Shown: piece after piece, positions 1 through 6,232 of the stretch
Numbering within the stretch: the first letter of the stretch is position 1
Layout of the letters: every line of letters begins with the position of its first letter
Source: Chloroflexota bacterium
GTDB taxonomy: Bacteria > Chloroflexota > Ktedonobacteria > Ktedonobacterales > Ktedonobacteraceae
Length of the DNA: 7,534 nucleotides
NCBI GenBank assembly: GCA_005881995.1
Contig: VBHV01000254.1
Location: 1-7,534 of the forward strand
Direction of reading: 5' to 3'
Translations under genes and position numbers: made by a program
Notes under the pieces: generated by a model
Database searches by the model: none
Seen by the model: the letters and a program-made list of their open reading frames with translations, nothing else
Told to the model about the DNA's origin: nothing

Positions 1-413
1 AAGGCCGTGACAGGAGCCAGGGGTGTAGGCAGACTGACCTGGAAGCGATACTGAGTCGGGAGAACTCCGGCCTGTTTTAGTTGCGAGAACACCGCGTAGG
101 AGCTAAGAGCAGCATCGGCATAGCCAAGTTGATCAAAGACGTAATCACCCGTGCTGGCCCCTGGGCGCATTCTGAAATGCGGTAATGAAGCGTAGGCATT
201 GGGATCAGGCGAGATCATCTCGAAAGAGGAATTGCGTGCGAGAACATCGATTTGCCAGCCAATCCAGTTTGTGCGAACACCAGTCTCGCCATCTGGGATG
301 CGATAAAGACAATCGCCCAGAATTGAACTGGCCACACGAAAAACTTCGTCGGCATTTGCCAGGGGGACGCTGCCATTAAGGTGAACACCACGCGGTGATT
401 GGTGATTTACCAT
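1..413 (-). CDS. UROD/MetE-like family protein, 3' end outside window
   Basis: An open frame on the minus strand begins at ATG 413-411 and stays open for about 137 codons to the window edge, so only the N-terminal part is seen. The start is well supported: GGAGGA (424-419) sits 5 bases upstream, and a promoter candidate lies further up. The protein begins MVNHQSPRGVHLNGSVPL and continues with ILGDCLYRIPDGETGVRTNW and then IGWQ. The pattern of a 'GS-PL' segment, 'RIPDGETG-R--W' and 'WQ' is one I associate with bacterial and fungal proteins annotated as UROD/MetE-like, relatives of cobalamin-independent methionine synthase. No substrate can be named, and the zinc ligands of true MetE enzymes would be in the unseen C-terminal part. 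It has no signal peptide and looks cytosolic. Existence of the gene is firm; the family call is from memory of the motif and is moderate. Confidence 0.72.
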   Translation of the reverse strand, partial: MVNHQSPRGVHLNGSVPLANADEVFRVASSILGDCLYRIPDGETGVRTNWIGWQIDVLARNSSFEMISPDPNAYASLPHFRMRPGASTGDYVFDQLGYADAALSSYAVFSQLKQAGVLPTQYRFQVSLPTPLAPVTA

Positions 414-464
414 TATTGTCCTCCGATCTGTGTGGGTGGCGAATAGCTCGCTACTTTCCCTAGA

Positions 465-493
465 AGTATGGATGCTTCAGCCTTGATGGTCAA
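465..493 (-). promoter_or_regulatory. sigma70-type promoter candidate for the left-edge gene
   Basis: On the minus strand, TTGACC (493-488, 5 of 6 to consensus) is followed after exactly 17 bases by CATACT (470-465, 4 of 6). A start point near 458 would give a leader of about 45 bases before ATG 413. Its position between the kinase stop and the next gene suggests separate transcription of the left-edge gene. The -10 is weak, so this is a candidate only. Confidence 0.4.
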
Positions 494-508
494 GATTATA
501 TCATATAA
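482..508. promoter_or_regulatory. two abutting 13-base palindromes, possible operator
   Basis: CTTGA-TGG-TCAAG (482-494) and TTATAT-C-ATATAA (496-508) are both perfect inverted repeats, separated by one base. The first covers the -35 candidate of the left-edge gene, a common place for a repressor site. Neither is followed by a T run on the relevant strand, so they do not look like an intrinsic terminator for the kinase. The operator role is inferred; the second palindrome is AT-only apart from its centre and could be chance. Confidence 0.35.
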
Positions 509-519
509 AATAGCCCTCA

Positions 520-2322
520 TTATATTGCCTGCCACACCTGGACTGAGCCATCGCCGCTGGCCGACGCGATATGTTTGTCGTCCGGCAGCCACACAACGGC
601 ATGAGTGGAAGAGGCGTGGGCGTGAAAGGTGAGGCCGTGCGAGGAGGTGCGCGAAGAAGACGTATGCTGCTGGTGTTCCACGTCCCAGACCTGCACAAGC
701 GCATCTTTGCTGACGGAAACGATATGCTTGCCGTCGGAGGACCAGGCAATACTGCTCACCCATTCGTTATGGCCGCGAAAGGTGGCGATGAGATGTCCTC
801 TGGTGACTTCCCAGACCTGCACCGCCTTATCTTCGCCGGTAGAGACGATGCGCTTGCCGTCGGGGGACCACGCCAGAGCGCGCACCCAGCCTTCATGGCC
901 GCGAAAGGTGGAGACCTTCTGTCCATTCGCAGCGTTCCAGACCTGAACCTCCTTCAAAGAGCCGGAGGCTAACCATTTGCCGTTTGGGGACCAGGCGACG
1001 GCGCGCACCCAGTAGGTATGGTGGGGATAGGTATAGCTGTGCCTTCCGGTGGATGCATTCCACAGCTGCACCGCTTTATCCTGGCCACCTCCGCTGGCCG
1101 ATGCGATAGATTGACCATCGGGAGACCATGCCACAGTATGGATCATGCCGGAATGGCCATCATAGCTGGCGATTCTCTGCCCGTTCGCCGTATCCCAGAC
1201 CTGAACGGTCTTATCCAGGCTGGCAGAGGCGATACGCTGTCCATCGGGAGACCAGGCCAGAGTGGTGACACCGGCAACGTGGCCGCGATAGATAAGGGAG
1301 ACGAGGGCCGTCTTCACATCCCATACCTGCACGGTGCGATCATGACCGCCGGAGGCAATGCGCCGTCGATCAGGAGACCATGCAACGGCGTGGATGGCGG
1401 GCGTTTGAGTGCGTTCCGTCCTCGTAGAGACTCGATGTATTGCGTACTCGGAACTGGTTTCATCATGTGCCGCCGAAACGGGCGGGGACGTTACCCCACC
1501 TGGCAACGTGCCGGTCGAGTAGGCCTGTTCCAGGGCATCGGCAAAATCCTGCACAGTGGCGAAACGCTGATGGGGATCTTTGATGAGCGCTCTTAGCACA
1601 ACTGCCTCCATCGCGGGCGAGATATCGGGCTGAAAGCGGTATAAGGAAGGAGGCTCGTGCAGTACATGTTGTACAGCGATCTCTTCGTAAGAGCCGTTAA
1701 ATGGGCGGGTGCCGCACAGCCATTCATAGACAGTGATAGCCAGAGCATATTGATCGCTGGCCGGGCGCGGCTTGCCCCGTGCCTGCTCCGGGGCCATATA
1801 CGCAATGGTGCCCGATGCATCGCGCGGGGTGTCCTGCGATGAACTAAAGGTTCCCATTGCCAGGCCAAAATCGCTGAGCAATACCTCGGAATTGCGCCCA
1901 AGCAGCATATTTTCAGGCTTGACATCGCGATGAATCAACTTTTGCGTATGGGCGTAGTATAGGGCGGCGGCAGCCTGTTTCACATAGGTTACAATAGTCG
2001 AAGCAGGCAGGCGTGTCCCGGTTGGGTAAAGCTGGCGCAGGGTGCCATTGGGGGCATAGCCCATGACCAGGAAAGGGGTTGTCTCTTCAACGCCAAAATC
2101 CAGCACGCGCACGATATTGGGATGTTCTAAACGGGCGATGGTGCGCGCTTCCTCACGGAACTGGTCAATCCCGTCGCTGCTGAGGCGTGTATCGAGCACC
2201 TTAATGGCGGCCAGCGTATTGAGGTGGATATGTTCGCCAAGATAGACAGTCGCGAACCCGCCGCGTCCAAGCAGCCGGAGCAGGAGATAGTTGCCAAGTT
2301 GTTGTCCCGTGCGGTCTGTCAT
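520..2322 (-). CDS. soluble Ser/Thr protein kinase with C-terminal seven-bladed WD40 propeller
   Basis: A 600-aa protein that should phosphorylate Ser/Thr residues of partner proteins chosen through its propeller. The kinase domain spans about residues 10-275 and has every catalytic element: glycine loop GRGGFATVYLG (19-29), Lys41 in AIK, Glu58 of helix C, HRDVKPEN (131-138, catalytic Asp133), DFG (151-153) and MAPEQARG (176-183). A Ser/Thr/Pro-rich linker (about 280-312) joins it to seven WD40 blades (about 313-600), each with an 'AWSPDG' strand and a 'VQVWD/N' ending. No hydrophobic segment long enough for a membrane helix is visible, whereas many bacterial PknB-type kinases have one after the kinase domain, so this one is predicted to be cytosolic. 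The fourth blade is shortened (GSLKEVQVWN). The start at 2322 places the glycine loop at the usual distance; AGGAAAG lies about 10 bases upstream and a strong promoter is present. The target is unknown. Confidence 0.95.
   Translation of the reverse strand: MTDRTGQQLGNYLLLRLLGRGGFATVYLGEHIHLNTLAAIKVLDTRLSSDGIDQFREEARTIARLEHPNIVRVLDFGVEETTPFLVMGYAPNGTLRQLYPTGTRLPASTIVTYVKQAAAALYYAHTQKLIHRDVKPENMLLGRNSEVLLSDFGLAMGTFSSSQDTPRDASGTIAYMAPEQARGKPRPASDQYALAITVYEWLCGTRPFNGSYEEIAVQHVLHEPPSLYRFQPDISPAMEAVVLRALIKDPHQRFATVQDFADALEQAYSTGTLPGGVTSPPVSAAHDETSSEYAIHRVSTRTERTQTPAIHAVAWSPDRRRIASGGHDRTVQVWDVKTALVSLIYRGHVAGVTTLAWSPDGQRIASASLDKTVQVWDTANGQRIASYDGHSGMIHTVAWSPDGQSIASASGGGQDKAVQLWNASTGRHSYTYPHHTYWVRAVAWSPNGKWLASGSLKEVQVWNAANGQKVSTFRGHEGWVRALAWSPDGKRIVSTGEDKAVQVWEVTRGHLIATFRGHNEWVSSIAWSSDGKHIVSVSKDALVQVWDVEHQQHTSSSRTSSHGLTFHAHASSTHAVVWLPDDKHIASASGDGSVQVWQAI
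523..1398 (-). repeat. tandem WD40-coding repeats, about 126-base period
   Basis: Seven blade-coding units sit head to tail inside the kinase gene. The typical unit is 42 codons; for example the 17-mer ATGGCCGCGAAAGGTGG (plus-strand reading) occurs at 769-785 and again at 895-911, exactly 126 bases apart. The local nucleotide identity fits duplication or conversion between blades. Seven is the number that closes a canonical propeller, so the array looks complete. Confidence 0.85.
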
Positions 2323-2380
2323 GTGAGCTGTTCTTTCCTGGCTACATCACTTCAAATAGGTATTGCATATATCGATTCTA

Positions 2381-2409
2381 ATTGTATGGATTGGTTATTG
2401 GTGTGTCAA
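2381..2409 (-). promoter_or_regulatory. strong sigma70-type promoter of the kinase gene
   Basis: On the minus strand, a perfect TTGACA (2409-2404) is followed after 17 bases by TACAAT (2386-2381, 5 of 6). The predicted start near 2374 gives a leader of about 52 bases to ATG 2322. It is the best promoter match in the window. Its -35 overlaps that of the plus-strand candidate. Confidence 0.65.
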
Positions 2410-2432
2410 GGAAAGCGAACCAGTTATATAAT
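2403..2432 (+). promoter_or_regulatory. promoter candidate for the GH114-Fic-APH cluster
   Basis: A perfect TATAAT (2427-2432) is preceded after 18 bases by GTGTCA (2403-2408, 4 of 6 to the -35 consensus). Start would be near 2439, leaving a leader of about 88 bases before ATG 2527. The -35 is weak and shares its bases with the opposing kinase promoter, so use would probably be mutually exclusive or need an activator. Confidence 0.4.
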
Positions 2433-2526
2433 TTGAAAGGACTGGCCCAATTTTCTTACTGCTGTGCGTTTAAGGAGCAATGGATAGATTTGCGATGCCC
2501 TTCAGACGAAAGGAGGATGAACCTAT

Positions 2527-3380
2527 ATGTCACCTACCCCAACACGGAAAAGCAAAGGTACTTCTGCAACACGTTCCCTGTCCCTGGCTGGTAGAATGGC
2601 GGGCTATCTGTCGGCCCTACTCCTCATAATGGTAATCTCTACTTCCTATGGAACTCTTCACCGACTCTATGCAATACGTGCTGGCATCCCGCGCTCAAAA
2701 CAAGCTGGCAATGGCAACTGAGCGGCACCGTCGATCAGTCCTACAACGTCGTGATGTACGATATCGATATGTTTGATAACAGCGCGAGCGTGGTCAAATC
2801 GCTGCACAAGGCAGGACGCATCGTCATCTGCTACATTGACGCGGGTACGTGGGAAAACTGGCGGCCTGATGCGGGGCAGTTTCCCAATTCAGTGAAAGGA
2901 AAACCTGTCAGTGGCTGGCTCGGCGAACGCTGGCTGGACATTCGCCAGCTATCCATACTTGAATCGATTATGACCGCACGCATCCAACTTTGCCAGTCCA
3001 AAGGCTTCGATGGAGTCGAGTTTGACAACGTTGATGGCTATACCAACAACACCGGTTTTCCTTTGAGCTATAACGAGCAACTCGCCTACAACACCTGGCT
3101 GGCGAACACGGCGCATAGCAACAGGCTTTCGGTGGCGTTAAAGAACGACCTCGACCAGATATCCGACCTGCTGCCCTACTTCGACTGGGCGCTGGACGAG
3201 CAGTGTTTCCAGTACTCGGAGTGCAGCAAGCTTATGCCTTTTATCAATGCGGGGAAAGCTGTGATGGAGGTCGAATATAGCCTGAACACGACGAATTTCT
3301 GCTTGAAGGCGAACTCGATGAACTTCAATTCGATGAAGAAGCATCTGAACCTGGGGTCTTATCGCGTGGCGTGTAGATGA
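2527..3380 (+). CDS. secreted endo-alpha-1,4-polygalactosaminidase (GH114), N-terminal part frameshifted
   Basis: GH114 enzymes cleave alpha-1,4-linked galactosamine polymers of extracellular polysaccharide. Translation would start at ATG 2527, 10 bases after AAAGGAGG (2509-2516). The first frame gives a basic N-terminus and a hydrophobic segment, AGYLSALLLIMVISTS, that looks like a signal peptide or anchor, but it ends at TGA 2719-2721. The catalytic domain is in the frame one base back, open from 2595 after a TAG at 2592 and ending at TGA 3380. That frame reads HPALKTSWQWQLSGTV, YDIDMFDN, VICYIDAGTWENWRPD, GFDGVEFDNVDGYTN and ALDEQCFQYSEC, a nearly full GH114 domain with its conserved acidic residues. 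The GTG at 2751 is an in-frame codon inside the domain and an unlikely true start. A one-base loss (or sequencing error) between about 2640 and 2690 would explain the split; as read, no secreted enzyme is made. Family call strong; intactness doubtful. Confidence 0.85.
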
Positions 3381-3402
3381 GATTTATAGGGCTGGTAAAT
3401 AC

Positions 3403-4011
3403 ATGTCTCGGACACCTGATCCCAGGAGGCCGCGCCTCGATCCGCGCTTAGCCGGGCGATTGACGCGCAAAAAAGCTACGCTTGATCGTTACCGTCCGCT
3501 GCCGCAGGAGACGGTGCATCATCTAAACGATGATTTGCGTATCTTTCTCACCTATCACTCAAATGCTATTGAAGGGAACACACTGAGCCTGTTATACGAG
3601 CAGCTATCGCCCATCACGGCTTTGAGGCAGTGCATCCATTTGCAGATGGGAATGGACGAGTTGGGCGTCTCCTGCTCAACCTGATGCTCATGCGCGAAGG
3701 CTATCCCCCCGCTCTACTTTTACGCGATTGGCGCACGCGCTACATCCAGGCACTTGATACGGCCAACATCGGTAACTATAGTCCACTAGCCAACATCATC
3801 GGCCAGGCAGTTGAAGCCGGACTCGACCTCTACCTGGAAGCCTGCGGCGGTACGGTTGCCCAATCAGACGATCTCTATCAGCCACTCGCAGCATTGGCTC
3901 AACCGAGGGCGCTGGTATAGCACTCTCGAGGCTATTCAAAGATATAAAGCTGAGGTTGAAGCTGGTATTGCTCCACCCGGGCGACCAGGGAAGAATCAGG
4001 AGTCAGATTAA
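3403..4011 (+). pseudogene. Fic-family protein gene broken by two internal deletions
   Basis: Intact Fic proteins transfer AMP or a related group from a nucleotide to target hydroxyls. Three pieces remain. Piece 1 (from ATG 3403) has a basic N-terminus and HSNAIEGNTLSL (ending 3591), including the S-x-x-x-E-G inhibitory motif of class II Fic proteins. Piece 2, in another frame from about 3606, reads IAHHGFEAVHPFADGNGRVG and goes on to LLLNLMLMREGYPPALL; it holds the active-site HPFxxGNGRxxR motif, and its frame stops at 3920. Piece 3 returns to the first frame (GRWYSTLEAIQRYKAEVEAG) and resembles the C-terminal winged-helix end of such proteins, stopping at TAA 4009-4011. Compared with the family, roughly 100 residues are missing between pieces 1 and 2 and perhaps 20-30 between 2 and 3, both with a frame change. 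Piece 1 alone would be a 93-aa peptide without the catalytic loop. It lies 22 bases after GH114 and overlaps the next gene by one base. Deletion sizes are estimates. Confidence 0.85.
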
Positions 4012-4910
4012 TGATAGATGTTGATATGGCCATGAAGCTCATCTCACGCAATTTCCCACAGGTGGAGATATCGACGGCGCGGCCAATTACAAGGGGCTGG
4101 GATAGTTTCGTGCTGGAGGTCAACGGCGAATTGATCTTCCGCTTTCCTATGCGGGATGATGTGATACCGTATCTTGAGAAAGAATTGGGCCTGTTGCCTG
4201 TGCTGGAGCCAACTCTTTCGACGCCTATTCCACATTTTGATTATATTGGGCATGGGGATGCCAGCTACCCCTTTATGTTTGTGGGCTATCGCAAGCTCGG
4301 CGGCACCACATTAGAGGACGAGAGCCTTACCCAGGAGCAACTCGCGACCCTCGCACCAGCGCTGGCGACTTTCCTCGGTGAGTTGCACAGCTTTCCGGCC
4401 GCGTTGGCAGTTCAGGCCCGTGTGGAGGCACATACCCCGGAAGCGTGGAGAGAGATGTATCGAGATCGCTACATTGACTTACGGAAGCGCGTCTTTCCGC
4501 TGCTGGAGGATGTCGAACTGCGCGCGAAATCGGAGCGGCTGTGGGAGGATTTTCTGAATAACGAGGCCATCTTCACCTTTCAGCCCGTGCTGATCCACTG
4601 CGACCTGGCCTGCGAACATGTCCTCTGTGATCCAGAGCGCAGCGTTCTGACAGGGGTGATCGATTGGGGCGACGCGACGATTGGTGATCCCGCGATGGAT
4701 TTCGTGGGTCTTCACAATTGCCGTGGGAGGGAATTCACTGAGCGCGTACTGGCGCGCTATCAGGGTACGATAGATGCGGCTTTCTGGCAACGAATGGATT
4801 TCTACCTCTGCTATGGACCTTTCTCAGAACTGCTCTATGGAGCATACAGCGAGAACGAGAAGATCATCGCGAAAGGGATAGAGGGATTGCGTGCAATGTT
4901 TCGTGAGTAA
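4011..4910 (+). CDS. aminoglycoside phosphotransferase (APH) family small-molecule kinase
   Basis: A 299-aa cytosolic enzyme of the APH/choline-kinase fold, predicted to transfer phosphate from a nucleoside triphosphate to a small hydroxylated substrate, possibly an antibiotic. Visible elements are the nucleotide loop ITRGWDSFVLEV (about 26-37), the RFP strand just after it, the YLEKELGLLPVL helix, the catalytic loop HCDLACEHVLCD (196-207, catalytic Asp198) and the metal-binding IDWGDATIGDPAMDF (217-231, Asp218). The catalytic loop has His203 where most APH enzymes have Asn; the APH(2'')-like branch is, as I recall, the one that tolerates this. Length matches that branch. The start is firm: AGGAG (3998-4002) lies 8 bases upstream and the ATG overlaps the Fic remnant's TAA (TAATG), a sign of translational coupling to the former intact gene. 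Substrate and actual resistance are unproven; homoserine or sugar kinase-like roles are alternatives. Confidence 0.88.
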   Translation: MIDVDMAMKLISRNFPQVEISTARPITRGWDSFVLEVNGELIFRFPMRDDVIPYLEKELGLLPVLEPTLSTPIPHFDYIGHGDASYPFMFVGYRKLGGTTLEDESLTQEQLATLAPALATFLGELHSFPAALAVQARVEAHTPEAWREMYRDRYIDLRKRVFPLLEDVELRAKSERLWEDFLNNEAIFTFQPVLIHCDLACEHVLCDPERSVLTGVIDWGDATIGDPAMDFVGLHNCRGREFTERVLARYQGTIDAAFWQRMDFYLCYGPFSELLYGAYSENEKIIAKGIEGLRAMFRE

Positions 4911-4916
4911 ACTCAC
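4903..4916. promoter_or_regulatory. 14-base palindrome over the APH stop codon
   Basis: GTGAGT-AA-ACTCAC has two perfect six-base arms around a 2-base centre. It includes the TAA stop of the APH gene and ends directly against the -35 candidate of the glycosyltransferase promoter. The 2-base loop and missing T run argue against a terminator; a site for a dimeric regulator is the better guess. Confidence 0.35.
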
Positions 4917-4946
4917 TTGTCTTGCGAGTAGATTGTAAGATATGAT
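4917..4946 (+). promoter_or_regulatory. promoter candidate for the glycosyltransferase gene
   Basis: TTGTCT (4917-4922, 4 of 6) and TATGAT (4941-4946, 5 of 6) are 18 bases apart. Transcription would start near 4953, about 34 bases before ATG 4987. The alternative upstream ATG at 4942 falls inside this -10 and could not be used from this promoter. Confidence 0.4.
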
Positions 4947-4986
4947 TATACATCTGTTCAGCTTGCTGGCATTTCGGGAAAAAACC

Positions 4987-6231
4987 ATGTCTAAAGTGCT
5001 GTTCTTCAATCTTCCGGCGCTTGGTCATACGAACCCTACCCTGCCGTTGGTCGCGGAACTGGTACGCCGTGGCGAACAGGTTATCTATTACTCCTCTCCT
5101 GCGTTTCAACAGGCCATTGAACAGACAGGAGCGACATTTCGCGATTCCGTTACACCTTTTCTGAACGACGAGACGCAGTTCGACGAAAATATGATCAAGG
5201 TCGCGTATTTATTGCTTCAGGCCACTTCGGCTTCTATCGCCTTGCTCTTGCCACAGGTGAGGGAGGACAAACCCGATTACATTATTCATGACGGGTTATG
5301 CTCGTGGGGGAAGTATATAGCGCAGATGCTAGAGATACCGGCAATTTGCTCCATGACGACGTTCGCCGTCCCTCTATTCAGCGTGAAAACTATTGTGCAA
5401 GCCTTCAAAATCCCAGGGAATGCCAGGCTACTCTTTAGCACACCGATGCGCGACCTGGCACGTACGATATTTGAGGGAAGAGGGCAGTTTATGCGCTTTC
5501 GTACTCTCTCCAATTTCCTGCACACAGCATACGGCATTCCAAAGCTACACATGGCTGATTTGTTTAGCAATCGCGCTCTAATGAACATTGTATACACCAC
5601 AAGGCAGTTTCAGCCGTTTGAGGAAATGTTTGATACCAGCTTCAAGTTTGTAGGCCCCTCCATCGTTCCGCGCCCGGATAGCACTGCTTTTCCCTTTGAT
5701 GCGCTGGGAGATGCTCACATCATCTATATTTCGTTAGGCACGGTTTTCAACGATCAAGCAGACTTTTACCGCACATGCCTGGAGGCATTTGCTGATAGCG
5801 ACCGAAAAGTCGTGCTATCGGTTGGAAAATGGACGAACATAGCTGCTCTTGGCGCGGTACCACGCAATATTATCGTGAAAGAGTTTGTCCCTCAATTAGA
5901 ACTCCTGCAGCGCACAGCCTTATTCGTGACGCATGGTGGAATGAACAGCGTGAGCGAGGCGCTGTACTACGGCGTACCTTTCGTAGTCATCCCACAAACG
6001 GCAGATCAGAACCTGGTTGGGCGGCGCATTGAACAGCTTGGAGCCGGTAAAACCATGCACAAGACCCGCGTTACTGCACAAAGGTTGCGAACTATAGCCG
6101 AGGAAATGCTGGCTCAACCCGCTTATGCACAGGCGAGCGCTCGACTGGGCAAGTCGTTCGGCCAGCCGGAGGGCTATTTACGCGCGGCGGACGAGATCTC
6201 GACCTTCAAGCGGCTACAAGGCATCCACTAG
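4987..6231 (+). CDS. MGT/YjiC-family (GT1) glycosyltransferase
   Basis: A 414-aa GT-B fold enzyme predicted to move a sugar from a nucleotide-sugar donor to a lipophilic acceptor such as a macrolide, polyketide or flavonoid. The N-terminal acceptor domain begins MSKVLFFNLPALGHTNPTL; His14 matches the catalytic His of OleD-type enzymes and Asp102 in IIHDGLCSWG is its likely partner. The C-terminal donor domain carries ISLGTVF, FVPQLELLQRTALFVTHGG (His316) and SEALYYGVPFVVIPQTADQ, ending at Asp340-Gln341, the usual sugar-binding pair. No signal peptide is seen. ATG 4987 was chosen over ATG 4942 because the family starts just before the first beta strand, the extra 15 residues are not family-like, and 4942 lies in the promoter candidate. 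The ribosome site is weak (CGGGAAAA about 6 bases upstream). It lies 76 bases after the APH gene. Intact; the acceptor is unknown. Confidence 0.9.
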   Translation: MSKVLFFNLPALGHTNPTLPLVAELVRRGEQVIYYSSPAFQQAIEQTGATFRDSVTPFLNDETQFDENMIKVAYLLLQATSASIALLLPQVREDKPDYIIHDGLCSWGKYIAQMLEIPAICSMTTFAVPLFSVKTIVQAFKIPGNARLLFSTPMRDLARTIFEGRGQFMRFRTLSNFLHTAYGIPKLHMADLFSNRALMNIVYTTRQFQPFEEMFDTSFKFVGPSIVPRPDSTAFPFDALGDAHIIYISLGTVFNDQADFYRTCLEAFADSDRKVVLSVGKWTNIAALGAVPRNIIVKEFVPQLELLQRTALFVTHGGMNSVSEALYYGVPFVVIPQTADQNLVGRRIEQLGAGKTMHKTRVTAQRLRTIAEEMLAQPAYAQASARLGKSFGQPEGYLRAADEISTFKRLQGIH

Positions 6232-6232
6232 G

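Noticed and set aside
185..379. 64-codon frame on plus near the left edge
   Set aside because: It lies opposite the well-supported minus-strand gene starting at 413 and lacks a ribosome site.
413..763. 116-codon frame on minus joining the kinase end to the gap
   Set aside because: It is an out-of-frame reading of the last WD40 blades with no ribosome site or family motif.
523..1398. Regular repeats as a CRISPR or non-coding array
   Set aside because: The 126-base units are in-frame WD40 codons without conserved short repeats and unique spacers.
1018..1596. 192-codon open frame on plus inside the kinase gene
   Set aside because: Antisense to the WD40 blades and linker; its repeated 'GRPG/IRRP' pattern simply mirrors the blade repeat. 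The same holds for 571-972.
4942..4986. Upstream ATG extending the glycosyltransferase by 15 residues
   Set aside because: The ATG falls in the -10 candidate, has no good ribosome site, and the extension precedes the normal family N-terminus.
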